A stretch of DNA of 64,000 bases from Apricaphanius iberus (Eukaryota; Chordata; Actinopteri; Cyprinodontiformes; Aphaniidae): the NCBI GenBank assembly GCA_028564705.1, contig JAPXFQ010001133.1, forward strand, positions 3,486,001-3,550,000. Reading direction: 5' to 3'. The notes under the pieces were generated by a model. The model saw only the letters and a program-made list of their open reading frames with translations, did no database searches and was not told the DNA's origin. Shown piece by piece: positions 25,376 to 37,100 of this stretch (the stretch's first letter is position 1; each line of letters begins with the position of its first letter). The translations under genes were made by a program, and so were the position numbers.

Positions 25376-25668
25376 TTTAAAGCGGTTTTCTGATGTTCAT
25401 GGTTTTTCTTTTCAGATTCTTATTGAGTTCCTGATTGTTAGCTGATTTGAGTAGTTTTGAAAATTATCCCCTTCCTCAGATTGGGTTTGTACTTTAGCTT
25501 GCATGCTTGTGGGATAGGTGATTTATTGCTAAAGATTTTTGCTGTACAATGGATTTATTTTGTTAGTAAAATATTATGTTTTAGAGGGAGAAGTTTTTTG
25601 TGCTTATTCATGTGTGTGTGGAATTATACGTTCCATACCATCAAATTCAATCTTTCATAAGTGACTGA

Positions 25669-25890
25669 GGGCCTGATTTATCAATGGTTTGCGCTTGTTA
25701 TAACCGGTGAAAAACAACCTGCAGCTGATTTACTAACAAAGGGCAGAGAGCATTGCCATTGCACCTGGTGCAAGATGCACGCAGTTCCTTTAGTACTTTT
25801 CCCGATGCTGAATATGCAATGTGGGTGTTTCGGGATTGATATGTTCTTTTTTGGTCAGCATGATGACTTGCATAAATGCTAATCTTGTTG
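25669..25890 (+). repeat. Interspersed repeat with GGGCCTGATTTAT end, copy A
   Basis: Starts 'gggcctgatttatcaatgg', continues with 'gcagctgatttactaacaaa', 'gcagagagcattg' and 'atgcaatgtgggtgtttc'. The same phrases, in the same order and spacing, appear on the minus strand at 57567-57355 and in weaker form at 28899-28600. The family is therefore dispersed. It is non-coding and probably derived from a DNA transposon, but neither inverted ends nor target duplications could be set. Confidence 0.6.
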
Positions 25891-26869
25891 GTCTGGGCTC
25901 CAGTGTTGCCAACTGTCTCAGACAGAAAGTAGCTGAATTTTACCCAGAAAGTCGATAGATGTTGCCAGATGACGTGACATACTAATGCACATGTTAATGA
26001 CATCATCGCTTCACAGTAACATGAAACGTCATCATGTAGTAGTCTTCATGTTCTCCTCCATCATTCAATAAAGATTATTAAATAAAATTTCTAATAAAAC
26101 TAGTATGCCATTAAATCAATGTGCTCAGACATGTCAAAACAAAAACACCCACAGAAGAGAAAACGGTACCCACAAAAGATCAAGAAAAGATGGCTGAAAC
26201 AATGGGAAAAATAACTGGTCGGTCGCTTTATAACGTTCAAAGGAAAGTTAGCATAATAACGAAAACAGAACAAAACAAAGAATAATAGGTTATTTAAACA
26301 GCGGAAACATGCTACTGGGAAATGTGACTTCTGTCTTCAAGAAGAGCCCATCACTATAGCCCATCAGATAGGTTAATCCAATAGTTATGACTTACTCCAA
26401 ATTAATCATAAACACAAACCCAGGCAGCTCCATTACGTAAGCTTCAACAGATATCATGCACAGCAAGGAGCAGCTGAGGAAATGGATCCAAATATTTTTC
26501 ACCAGTTCAGGTAAATGTTACGTCCCGTTTTGAACCTATCCTCGATGCACAAAAACACTAAACGTAGTGATAGTGAACATAATCAAATACAGGAAACACA
26601 ACCCTCAGTTGTCTTCAGCAGGACCACCAGTCCCCCACCCCCACCAGTTCACTGCAAAGCGCTGTTATGGGGAGAAACGGGAAACCCACCAGTGTCGCTC
26701 TGCAAACAACACCTGGGGCTTTTAAAATGTCCCCCGGTTCTCCACCACGTCCTCAGAGGTGAAAATGCTTTCAAAAATACAAATGGGGGTTGAAAGACCT
26801 GCTGGCTCCGGTTTTCTGGAGTGGGCTCTGCTATTGGTGAGTAGCTGATTACCTTTAGCACCTGAAAAG
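25891..26869. other. Non-coding sequence with possible old repeats
   Basis: Around 25905-26020 phrases such as 'gttgccaactgtctcagac' and 'gttgccagatgacgtgac' resemble a dispersed fish repeat, with echoes at 56100-56160. The remainder, including the frames at 26515-26793, shows no recognised coding signal. Confidence 0.35.
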
Positions 26870-26925
26870 AATTAGAATCAGCTTTATTGACCCGGTTTGT
26901 ACATAAAAACTGAACGAAATGTTTG
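26870..26925. repeat. Short repeat fragment with 'agaatcagctttattg' motif
   Basis: The phrase 'agaatcagctttattgacc' followed by 'gtttgtacataaa' is a recurring motif of fish interspersed repeats and resembles the start of the repeat at 63690. It is too short to classify. Confidence 0.35.
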
Positions 26926-27016
26926 AGCCATTAATATAATAAAATATCGTAAATTGTTTAAAAGATTAAAAAGCACAAAGATAAGCCTTTAATCTAAATT
27001 ATTAACATAATTTAAA

Positions 27017-27030
27017 TACATATATATATT

Positions 27031-27077
<47 letters not shown>

Positions 27078-27097
27078 ATATATATATATATATATAT
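27017..27097. repeat. (TA)n microsatellite
   Basis: About 80 bp of TA repeats interrupted twice by 'tttgta'. It ends 15 bp before the left end of the hAT-like MITE. Confidence 0.95.
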
Positions 27098-27112
27098 TCT
27101 AACGGTTTACAA

Positions 27113-27618
27113 TAGAGATGCACCGACACTGATACTGGTATCGGCAGTCTAATGTACTTGTTAAAGTTAACCGACAACATGAACCGCTACTTCAAATGGG
27201 GAAATTCTGCATAACTTCACAGAAAATGCTAATTTTTAACTTGAAATTTTTGTTTTGTGTTTATTTTTATTCATATTTTAAAAAAATAAAATAAATAAGG
27301 GCTGAATTAAATTCTTATTTGTTACCATTCATGTTTGGCCAAGGTTGTGAAGCTATTGGTTAATTATTATTTTTGCTGTACTGGTGCACAGTTGTCAAAT
27401 AGTTTAAAAATTCTGTACATTTGCCTTTTTATTTGTTTACATTAAGGTGAAAGTAAAGTATGAAGTTGCCTTGCACAGAAATATTTATCTGTGTCTTTTC
27501 CTCACGACACACAATTTATCTAATCCAGTACCCTTGTGATCAGTATCGGACTGATACCGGCAGACAATAAACCTCATATCGGTATCGGTAAAGAAAAAAG
27601 TGGATCAGTGCATCCCTA
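27113..27618. mobile_element. hAT-like MITE, second type
   Basis: A 506-bp non-coding element. The left end reads TAGAGATGCACCGACACTGA and the right end, reverse-complemented, TAGGGATGCACTGATCCACT, a clear imperfect inverted repeat. Both ends are followed inward by 'ggtatcgg' phrases. The flanks are similar over 8 bp but not identical ('ggtttaca' versus 'tagttaca', with one extra base of element on each side), which fits an older hAT insertion. It shares the TATCGG-rich ends with the MITE at 16723 but differs in its terminal bases and interior. Confidence 0.65.
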
Positions 27619-27619
27619 T

Positions 27620-28595
27620 TAGTTACAGAAAAGCTTCTGTAAAGTTGAGAACAATGTTTGTGTGTCTTTTAAAAGAAAGATTCGGCTTATATACCAGCAG
27701 ATTTATTTGCTTAGATTTCAGTTAATGTTAAACATAAATTCATTTGTGACTGGGTGAAACCAGCACCCTCTTTCTGTATGGCGCTGGGTGAAATGAGCTG
27801 CATACACATGCACAGATCATTCCCTTACTGCAGGAAAGTGTGGTTGCAGATCAAGTTGGGTCTCTAATCTGCAGGTAATATTGGCTACGAAGTTTCAAAC
27901 AAAGTAACTATGGTTTCCACAAATGTTGCTAGATTTTTTGCTTGGCACTTTTGGGAAAAAAAGAGCGGGTCTAAAAAGCCCACTGGGCTTGCTGATGTTA
28001 ACGTTCGATGTCGAGCAAAATAAACCATTTTGCGCCCGCAAGAGGGGGACTTCTAATATGTGAAGAACTGACACTGACAAAAAGTTAGGCCTAATTCTCC
28101 CAGTTGATGTTGGTAACAATATAATTAAATAAACTGACATCAGTTAATTAGAAGCCCCCATAATTTCAAAAGAAAAACATTAAACAAACAAGTCAGGCCA
28201 CTTTTTCCCCCTTAGATTCCATTGGAGTGGTTACTAATCTTCCTGGGTTCCAATTAATAAAGTGTAATAATCACAACCAATAACCACATAATAACTACAA
28301 TAAGAAATAGGTCTCCTATACGACATTTTAAAAACATTTCAGATTATATTTTTTCAAGATAATACATTTTTTTCTTCTGCAACTTGACATTTAATAGAGA
28401 CAATCATAAAGTGTGGTGCATTTCAACAACATTAATAGAATATGGACATCTTAGGACTCAGCGAGCCTTTTTTTCTGGACAAGCTGCAGCTTTAAAAAGT
28501 ATGACTCTTGAAAACTCCGGCATGGAATAGAGTGTAGCACATGTCAATGACAAACGAGAAATGTAATTCACAAACAATCTAGCCTAATAGTAATT
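27620..28595. other. Non-coding sequence, no gene seen
   Basis: AT-rich sequence. A 'gttgctagattttttgc' phrase near 27925 recalls an old dispersed repeat. Nothing coding was recognised. Confidence 0.45.
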
Positions 28596-28599
28596 AATT

Positions 28600-28899
28600 T
28601 TATAACCAAACTTGTCATGTATGTGTTTTCCCCTTTTTTTTGCCAAAGACACATCATGAATCCATTATGCCTATTGCTACTAGCTTTGGCTGTGCTGATG
28701 TGCATTGAACATAACGGCTGGCACACACACATCAGTGAGTGCAAATTCCTCATTTTAATACTGCTCTTTGTGCCTGTTATGAATTACACAGGCAATTTTA
28801 GTAGATCACCAACAAAGAAGGACAACTCACTGCCACATTTTTTGGGTGTTACATGCAATGTTTTGCTCTTTATTTGAAACTTTGATAAATCAGACCCTG
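28600..28899 (-). repeat. Interspersed repeat with GGTCTGATTTAT end, copy B (diverged)
   Basis: On the minus strand it starts 'gggtctgatttatcaaag' and after about 90 bases has 'gtgatctactaaaattg', echoing 'gatttatcaa' and 'gatttactaa' in the copy at 25669. The plus-strand frame at 28617-28877 includes a hydrophobic run, but it lies inside this repeat and is probably fortuitous. Confidence 0.35.
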
Positions 28900-29010
28900 A
28901 GGGTTTGGTTCTAAGATTGTTCATAAAGACGAAGGTGGTTCACCAAATTGTTTAATTAATAAACTAAAACGTTGTTAATAATAATTATATTAAATATAAT
29001 TATATTAAAT

Positions 29011-29251
29011 ATGAGCTGCTGAGGGTGCAGGATGAGCTGCTGAGTTCTCGCGAGAGCTGTGCATAGGTGAACATGGCGGTTATGTGGTAAAATATACAAT
29101 CAGTCAGGTAAAATAAGAAAATCATTTTAAACCAAACACAGCTTCTAAACTAACCATCAAGTTACTTTTTTTTTTCCCTCTAAACAACCTGGACGAGGAA
29201 ACATTGGATTCGCTGGAGTGCTACCTAGACGAGTGCTTTGATAACATCGTT
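29011..29251 (+). promoter_or_regulatory. LINE 5' UTR with promoter-like motifs
   Basis: It begins with a 13-bp direct repeat 'atgagctgctgag' (29011-29023 and 29032-29044). The perfect palindrome TCTCGCGAGA lies at 29046-29055, a motif known as a strong TATA-less promoter element bound by BANP and also linked to ZBTB33/Kaiso. At 29071-29079 'acATGGCGG' matches the core of YY1 sites, which position the start in mammalian L1 5' UTRs. A T-run at 29167-29176 precedes the ORF. Together they suggest an internal RNA polymerase II promoter; the start itself is not visible. Confidence 0.45.
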
Positions 29252-30037
29252 ATGGGTAAGTCACGAAAACCTGCTTCGGATACAACAACGAGCACACCGT
29301 CGCAGAAGCGCACTCGTTCCGAGGCTAGCACATCCACCGACTCGCCAGATAGAAGCTACGGCGACATCCTGGACTCAATTGACAAGAAGCTAACCAGCCT
29401 GGACGCCCGTCTCGCGCTGGTGGAGGTTCTGCATAAAGAATTTCAGGCTCTGAGGGAATCGCTGGAGTTCAGCCAACAACAAGTAGCTTCGCTAGTTACA
29501 GAAAACCAAACACTAAAAGAAGATGTCAAGAAACTAACCGAGGGGATGAAGCAGCTGTCTGGAGAAAACAAAAGTTTCAAGGAGTCTATTCTAGACATCC
29601 AGGCCCGATCAATGAGGGACAATCTTGTTTTTTCGGGGATACCAGAGCAGGCTGAGGAAGATGCTGAAGTAGCCGTGCGAAAGTTCATTCAACACCAGCT
29701 GAAACTGCCAGGCGACACGGTTAAAAACATAACCTTCCATCGGGTTCACCGACTCGGGGGTAAGAAGCCCAACAACACCCGCCCGCGACCAATTGTTGCA
29801 AAATTTGAACATTTTAAACAAAAAAAACATGTCAAAGGACGCGGGAGAGAGCTACGGGGGACGAATTACAGCGTTAATGATCAATTTCCGAAAGAAATCC
29901 TGGACAGAAGACGCGTGTTATTTCCAATAAGAAAAAAACATATTAGTGAGGGCAGTAGGGCTACGGTTAGTGTGGATAAACTGTATGTTAACGGTCAGCT
30001 GTTTAGGGACCCTCAGGTTACTCCTTGGCTTTATTAG
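29252..30037 (+). CDS. LINE ORF1 protein (L1-type RNA-binding chaperone)
   Basis: An intact frame of 261 residues from the ATG at 29252, which has G at -3 and G at +4. The open frame extends 16 codons further upstream but only to a TTG. Residues 1-37 are Ser/Thr/Lys-rich and probably disordered. Residues 38-118 carry leucines and other hydrophobics in heptad spacing, a coiled coil expected to drive trimerisation. 'RDNLVFSGIPE' at 122-132 opens an RRM domain that runs to about 195, and 'NYSVNDQFPKEILDRRRVLF' at 205-224 is the C-terminal domain signature of L1 ORF1 proteins. Such proteins bind the element's own RNA and act as nucleic-acid chaperones in the ribonucleoprotein. No stop or frameshift was seen, unlike ORF2 in the same element. 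Confidence 0.85.
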   Translation: MGKSRKPASDTTTSTPSQKRTRSEASTSTDSPDRSYGDILDSIDKKLTSLDARLALVEVLHKEFQALRESLEFSQQQVASLVTENQTLKEDVKKLTEGMKQLSGENKSFKESILDIQARSMRDNLVFSGIPEQAEEDAEVAVRKFIQHQLKLPGDTVKNITFHRVHRLGGKKPNNTRPRPIVAKFEHFKQKKHVKGRGRELRGTNYSVNDQFPKEILDRRRVLFPIRKKHISEGSRATVSVDKLYVNGQLFRDPQVTPWLY

Positions 30038-30440
30038 TCATATTTAACAGAACCAAGACAGAATTAGCTTTATCAGACAACTATAGTTTTAAAAAAAAGC
30101 ACAGCTCAGCAGGCTGTTTTTGTTTGTAAATGTGGGTAGGGGCAGGGCTGTGCACTAGATTGCTTTTTCTTTTTTTTTCTCTCTTTTTTCTTTTTCTCTA
30201 TTTTCTTTCTCACATTTGTACCACCAAATCTCTTTATCACCTTTTTTCCTTTTTCTCTCTCACACACACACAGACTTTTATCATGGCATATTCATGTTTT
30301 TTTTCCATCATACTTTCATTCTGTACACACTTGTATGGTGCATTATTTGCCTCGCTTTATCTCTGCTTATGTTTTTTTTCAATCTGGCAACCCCATGGAC
30401 AAACCAAAATTACACCTATATTCATCCTTGGCGATAGTAC
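30038..30440 (+). other. Inter-ORF spacer, T/C-rich
   Basis: About 400 bp between the ORFs, strongly pyrimidine-rich on the sense strand, with T-runs and a short CA tract at 30263-30272. A 112-codon frame here (30130-30468) is low-complexity Phe/Ser/Leu and is considered a by-product of the composition. The spacing means ORF2 is probably translated by reinitiation or another unconventional route, as in other L1-group elements. Confidence 0.6.
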
Positions 30441-33400
30441 ATGTCTAAGGTTTATCTTAGCTCTATGAATCCTGTAAAATTAATAACATGGAATATTCGC
30501 GGCGCTAGCTCCAGAGATAAAACCATTAAGATTTTCAACCATCTTACAGGATTGAAGGCAGATGTCGTCTTACTACAGGAGACTCATAAATCAAGTTCAA
30601 CAGCTAATGATTTAAAAACACCAGAGTATCCTAATATATTTTCTTCATGCTATAACTCTAGACAACGAGGAGTAGCAATATTAATAAATAGAAATACTCA
30701 TTTTAAAGTAATAGACACAGCTACAGATCCAGAAGGTAGATTTATAATATTAAAACTATTTATAAATAACCAAAAGTTATGTATAGTTAGTATATATGGT
30801 CCAAATGTTGAAGACCCCTCATTCTTTCATACTTTCTTCTCGGTTCTGGCTAATCACATGGATTGCTCACTTGTTCTTGGGGGAGATTTCAACTTTGGAC
30901 TAAATGAAGAAATAGACAGGCTCAGTACAGCAGGGACTCAGCGCAGATGGCAATCCATAGATATAGTTAAACAGTACATGAGCGATTATGGACTCTGCGA
31001 TGCATGGCGAGCGCTTCATCCCAACGACAGAAAATACACTTTTTACTCAAACGTACATCATTCTTATTCTAGATTGGACTATTTGTTAGTCAGCAGCTCA
31101 CTGTTGAATGACATTTCAGACACTGAGATACATCCTATAGTGATCAGCGATCACGCTCTGTTTCTTTAAATTTAGCAAATAAAATTGCAACCCTTCAATA
31201 TAAAAATTGGAGATTTAATACATCATTACTTAAGGATAAAGAATTTATTAAATATATTGAAAAAGAATGGGCTTCATACATGGAATTTAATGATCTCCCT
31301 GGTATGTCGCCATCCACTCTATGGAAAGCAGGGAAAGCTGTGATTAGAGGTAAAATAATTTCATTCTCATCAAATAAAAAGAGAACAGAAAATAAACATG
31401 TTCAGGAATTAGAAGAAACTATTAAATCATTAGAACCTTCCCTGGATAAAGAGAGCTTAAGTAAAATAAGGAAAGCAAAATTAGAATTAAATGAAATTAT
31501 TAATAAAAGGACGCAGTTTTTAATCCAAAGACTTAGAATAGAAAACTTTGAACATATTAATAAATCAGGTAGCTTCTTAGCTAATCAGTTAAAAATAAAT
31601 AAAGAAAAAACAACTATTTCTGCAATCAAAGACAAAATTGGGAATATAATATATGACCCTGAAAAAATAAACAACACTTTCAAAGAATTTTATGAGACTT
31701 TATACACACCAGAGATAAACCCTTCAAATAATGATATTGTACAATTTCTGGACAAAATAACTCTTCCTAAACTTTCAGACAGTCAAGCAATGGGCCTGGA
31801 TTCACCGCTAACAGTGTCTGAACTCCAGGAGGCCCTCCAATCTATGCCTAATAATAAAGCTCCAGGTCCAGATGGATTTCCAGCAGAGTTCTATAAAGAA
31901 TTCTGGAATATTCTGGCACCAACATTTTACAAAATGTTGCAGGAAACAAAGGAAAATGGTCGAATATCACCAAACATGAATTCTGCCTACATCAATCTTC
32001 TATTAAAACCAGGAAAAGACCCTATGTCTCCTACCAGTTATCGTCCCATTTCTCTTATCAATGTGGATCTGAAAATAATTTGCAAAGCTCTTGCAAGAAG
32101 GATAGAGAAAATAACACCTCTAATAATCCACCCTGATCAAAGAGGTTTTATAAAAGGTAGGCTCTCTTCAACAAATTTACGTAGATTAATAGATTTAATA
32201 GATTATTCCCACTGTAAAAATGTCCAAACTAATATATTATCTTTAGATGCAGAAAAAGCATTTGATAGAGTTAACTGGACATTTTTATTTGCAGCCTTAA
32301 ATAAATTCGGATTCAGTAATTCTTTTGTAAACTGGTTAAAAATATTATACAGCTCACCAACAGCATGTATTAGGACCAATAATCAAACATCATCAAGGTT
32401 CTTTCTTCAGAGAGGTACCAGGCAGGGATGTCCACTTTCTCCCTCCCTCTTTGCTATTTTTATTGAACCATTAGCAGCAGCAATCAGGCTAAATAATAAT
32501 GTTAAAGGTATACAATGCAACAAAATAGAACATAAAATCAGTTTATACGCAGATGATGTACTACTTTTTCTACAGCATTCACAAACTTCCTTGTATCAGG
32601 TAATTGAGTTAATAAAATCTTACTCAAGAGTTTCAGACTATTCCAAAAATTGGTTAAAGTCTACAGTCCTTCCAATCAACTGTTCTTACCAGGGTCCTGT
32701 TGCTTTACAGCTCCGGTCGGGAAATATTACATATCTAGGTATCCATATCTCACCAAGACTGTCAGACTTATCTAAGCTAAACTACGTCCCACTTTTAAAA
32801 AAAGTGGAAGATGATCTGGCAAGATGGAAATCCCTTCCAATATCACTTATTGGAAGGGTAGCTACAATAAAAATGATGGTTTTGCCTAGAATCAATTATT
32901 TATTCTCAATGATCCCAAGCAAACCATCACCTGATTGGTTTAGATCTCTGGACTCTTCTGTTTTCTAAATTTCTTTGGAAAGATAAACCCCCACGTATCA
33001 GCTTAAAAACACTACAGAAGTCCAAAGATAAAGGAGGTCTAGACCTACCAAACTTTCGTCATTATTTCTTAGCCAACAGACTCCAATACACATCAAGATG
33101 GGTAAAACACATTTATATCGATGAGTGCTGGGTAGATGTTGAACAGACACTATGCAATAAGATAAAACTTTCAGATCTACCTTTTGTTAGCTCAAATATA
33201 AAACAAAATGAATGTTTTAAAAGTATTAATATCAGCTCCTCTCTGACAGCTTGGTGGGAATTTCTTAAAATGACAGAGACCTCACTAGTCCCATGCAGGC
33301 ATACACCCATCTGGAATAACCCGAATATCTTACAAAAAAAATGCATGATCAACTGTCCAAGCTGGAGTTGTAAACGAATTGAATACCTGGAGCATATATT

Positions 33401-34189
33401 TGATGGAACAGACTTTATCCAATTTAATACATTGGTTACACAATTCGGAATTAACAAGAATAAATTCTTAGAATACCAACAAATTAAATCAATTATAAAA
33501 AATAAATTTAGGCTCAATACAGTTGATTTACAAATTCCAGGAAAGTTTTAGACTTCCTTAATCTTAACCCTCCCAAACTGCTATCTAAAATATACAAAAC
33601 ATTAAATAGAATAGATGAATTAATAGCCCTTCCTATTTCAAAATGGGAGATGGACTTGTCCATCTCAATAGACCAAAACCTCTGGTCTCAAATTTCATTA
33701 AGAACCTTTAAATTTCTTAAGAATCCTAATCTACGATTAATACAATATAAAATCCTTCATAGAGTGCATTATACAGGGCAACGGATGTTCAAGATGGGTT
33801 ATACGCTGTCTGATACCTGTTTACAATGTACAAGCAATCTACCAGACAATTATATTCATGCTCTCTGGTTCTGCCCACCTGTTAAGAAATATTGGTACCA
33901 GATATGTGAAGATCTATCAAAGTGTCTGAAATGTAATATCACACCTGCTCCCACAGTTTGCTTGCTGGGAAATGTAGATGAAGTTACCATGGATGAAAAG
34001 TCTATGCAATTATTTTTAATCGCCTTATGCATCGCTAAGAAAAATATCCTCTTGAACTGGAAAAATAAAAATACTCTGAATATTAATCAATATAGAGATC
34101 TCCTTCTGGATTACATTGGTCTAGAAACGGCATCTGCCTCCACATCTGATCAATCTCTCTGGTCACACTTGTTCAGTTCCATCACCTAG
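30441..34189 (+). pseudogene. LINE ORF2: endonuclease plus reverse transcriptase, three frameshifts
   Basis: The ATG at 30441 opens an AP-type endonuclease: 'LITWNIRGAS', 'DVVLLQETH' (catalytic Glu), 'VSIYGPN', 'LVLGGDFNF' (Asp and Asn), 'SRLDYLLVS' and 'ISDHALF' (closing SDH). The frame then breaks at about 31157-31169. The next frame (31280-32968) holds the RT: 'NNKAPGPDGFPAEFYK', 'YRPISLINVDLKII', 'LSLDAEKAFDRVNW' (motif A), 'RGTRQGCPLSPSLF' (motif B), 'SLYADDVLLFL' (motif C), 'YLGI'. A second break lies at about 32950, after which 'FLWKDKPPRISL' and 'KGGLDLPNF' follow in another frame, and a third at about 33545. The last frame (33650-34189) has a cysteine/histidine motif, C-x2-C with H and C further on, around 'DTCLQCTSN' and 'HALWFC'. 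Uninterrupted it would be about 1,250 residues, a normal length. The catalytic residues look intact, so inactivation is recent and due to small indels. Confidence 0.85.
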
Positions 34190-37100
34190 TGGGGTCGGGC
34201 CCTTGATTCCGTTCTGTGGGACACGGTTGCCGATGTGGAGCTTAAGGGTTGGTGGTGACTGCGGGGAGGTCCTTGGGGGTGGGTCCACTTGCGGTTCGGC
34301 GGTAGGTGCCGTGACCCTCGCCTGGGGTGGGACTTTGGGGGCTTTGTGTGGTCACTCCTAGTGGCTGCATGCGGCGCCTTAGAGGGGTCGTGCTGGCGGA
34401 CACGGGTTACTGGCCTGGTGCTGTGCTGCTCTGGGGGGGTCTGGGCTGGGCCTGGGGCTCGGGGTTCTGGGGCGGCGTGCCCCCCGGCTGGGGCCCTGGC
34501 TGGGGCTTGGCCGGGGGGGGCCGCTGCCGTCAGTGCCGGCTGGGGGGGGGCTGTGGTCGGCCGATGGTTGGCGGGTGCTGCTGCCCTTTCCATTTCCCCG
34601 GGCTGGTTCTTGTCGCTTGCTCCCCAGTGGCCGCTTGCCGCGTCTGGGCGTCGGCGAGAGTGCGCGGCGGGTGGCCGGCGTCTCCGGGCCCGATCGGCTA
34701 TACTGACACTGGACATGGCTCCTGGGTCTTGGTCTTAGCCCTCGCGGGGGTGCTGAGGTGGGGGCCTCTGGCCGGTGTTGGTCGGCCTCCACGGTGACTG
34801 ACCGGTTGGTGGGGTGTGGGCTGGTGGGTGGAGGTGCTGGGTTCTGTTGCCACCCGGCCATCGGGCGGTAGTAGCAAGGCTGGAGGATGTTGGCCTGGGG
34901 ATTGGCCGCCCGGGACTTGGGTCTGCTCTAGGGTCTGGCGCGGCATGTCCGGGGTACCCGAGTCGGTGGTGCGCCGGGTTCCAGCCTCGGCGCGGGGGCC
35001 CTCGGACGCTGGCGGTGCCTGGGGCGTCTCTTATTGGCGGGGAGGTTTTTTACCGTCTAGCACAGGCGCTCGTTTTAACGGGGTACGCTTGGGACGGGAG
35101 GGGGGAGGGCGTTGAGGGGGAGGGGGGGCTAAACTCAACCTGGGTGTCTAGTGACATGTGTTTTGTTAGCAGTGTGAATGTTGGGAAGGATTTAGGTATG
35201 CCCCTGGCATGGGGGCTGGTTTATGCCGGGGCCCCCGTGGGGCTCGGGGGTGCCGCTGCCGTGGGCCCCGACTTGACGTGCTGGGGCCTCCCACCCCTGG
35301 TGGATCGGGCCGAACGGGGGTGCCTATTGGAGTCAGCAGGGGAGCTGGCTCCCTGGGGTTGGCAATGGTCACCCCAGTTATGTTCTCCCCATCCCCATGC
35401 CTCTGTCCACCTGCTCCTTCATTCTACCATTCACAAGGCCTTGGGACGTGGGCACGTCACTGGGGTGCGGGATGGAGCTTCCGTCTTCGCTACCCGGTGG
35501 CGGCCTGGGTCCCGATTTTATTTAGCAACTTAGACACTTACACTTGCAACATTTACATGGAACGCACATGTAGGGACCTGGCGGTGTGGCGCATTGGCGC
35601 TGGGGGCGGGGACCCTCATGGGGGGCCCCCAATAGGGGCCCGTTGTGGGGGCCTCGCCTGTGGTGCCGGCACCCACTGGTTAAACGCATCTAGACACCGA
35701 GGGCCCGGGGGGGGAGATGGGGGTACCCGGCAGTATCCCCATGTCCCCCCCTCTTTTTTAAGTGCACATTAGAACAACACGCCAAATCAAACACCACATT
35801 GAGCTAGGGGGAGAGAGGCTGGGGGAGGTCTTAGATTCTCCATGTTCATTGGACATCCAGGGGTCGGAGCCCGGATAGAACATCAGGCCGTCTGGTCGGG
35901 GTCCTGGGCTGGTGGGCTGCTCTTGCCGGTGTGGGGGCCTTGGCGGTCTGCTTGTCCCCGTCCTAGTGGGCAAAGGGGTCTGTCTCCTGGGTGCAGGGGC
36001 AGGGTTCTCTATTGGGGCGTCAGTCCCTGGGCCTGGGAGTATGGAGTATAGTGTACGTATGGGGGGTATGAATGAGTGTATAGCGTCCTTTTTTCGTATG
36101 TCCTGTATTTGTAAGAATGTGTACGCATGAGAGGGAGGGTACGTATGAGTGTCTCTGTCTGTCTTTGTCTACCTGTCAGGTTGGGTGTTTGGCTGCTCTC
36201 TGGCCTGATGCATCTTCTTCCCTCCCCGTCACTCCCCGTCGGTGATGATTGCTCCTGCCCGCTGGTTGATGATGGCTCTCGATGCCTGGGGCCGGGGGTC
36301 CCGGTTGCGGCCGCTCGGTCCTGGTGTGTCAGGGCGGGGGTCCTGGGTGTCCGGTGATCTGTGATCGGAAACATGCGGCCGCTGTTTCGGGCCGACGTCC
36401 TCCTTGGATTGACTGGGGCACCTCTTCTGGGGGTGCCGAGGTTGTAGAACAGGTTGGTGCCGTCCGGTGGATCGGTGGGGACCGTGCCTGGCGCCCAGTC
36501 CTCCTGCCGGTTCCAGGACTTCTGCTGGCTGGTCTGTTCGCCTGGTGGGGCTGTCCAGCATTGGCTGGGCCCCTGATCTTGGCGGCCCTAACGTGGGGCG
36601 GCGATCTGGACGGGAGGTGGTAGATCTGGATGTCCAGGTGCCGGCTGGGCGCGGCCTGGGGAGGGCGTACATCCGCTGTGGCTCTTGCTGTGGCTCCCTG
36701 GCGTGCGGGTGTGTGGAGGCGGGCCGGGTTGTTGGCAGTGGGTATTGGTCCGGGGTGGCGGCGGCGTGTGTTGTCCATCGGTTGGCTGCGGGTCCTCCTT
36801 GCCGGCGGCGGCGGCGGGGGGCCCTTGTCGGCTGGTCCCTGGTTGGGGCCCCGCTGGGGGGCGGGGTGCCCCTGGTCCCCGTGGCCTCCGGTTCCTGATC
36901 CGGGCCCGCCCTGGCGTAGCCGGTTACCGGCAGAGCCCGTGGGCTCGTCACTGCGATCTCTCGGGCCCCAGCATTGCGGCTGGTGGGTGTTCCCCTGGGG
37001 CTTCCATCTGTTCCCCTCTTGGCGGGTGATCGACCCTGCGCTGATCCGCCTGTGGACTCTGTACTCTGTGGGACGCTGGATGCATACATCTCTTGCCTCC

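Noticed and set aside
26989..27180. 63-codon minus-strand frame of repeated Tyr-Ile
   Set aside because: A translation of the (TA)n microsatellite.
28617..28877. 86-codon frame with a hydrophobic, signal-peptide-like segment
   Set aside because: It lies in a diverged copy of a dispersed repeat and has no splice sites or homologue that I recognise.
30130..30468. 112-codon frame between LINE ORF1 and ORF2
   Set aside because: Phe/Ser/Leu-rich translation of a T/C-rich spacer; no sign of a third LINE protein.
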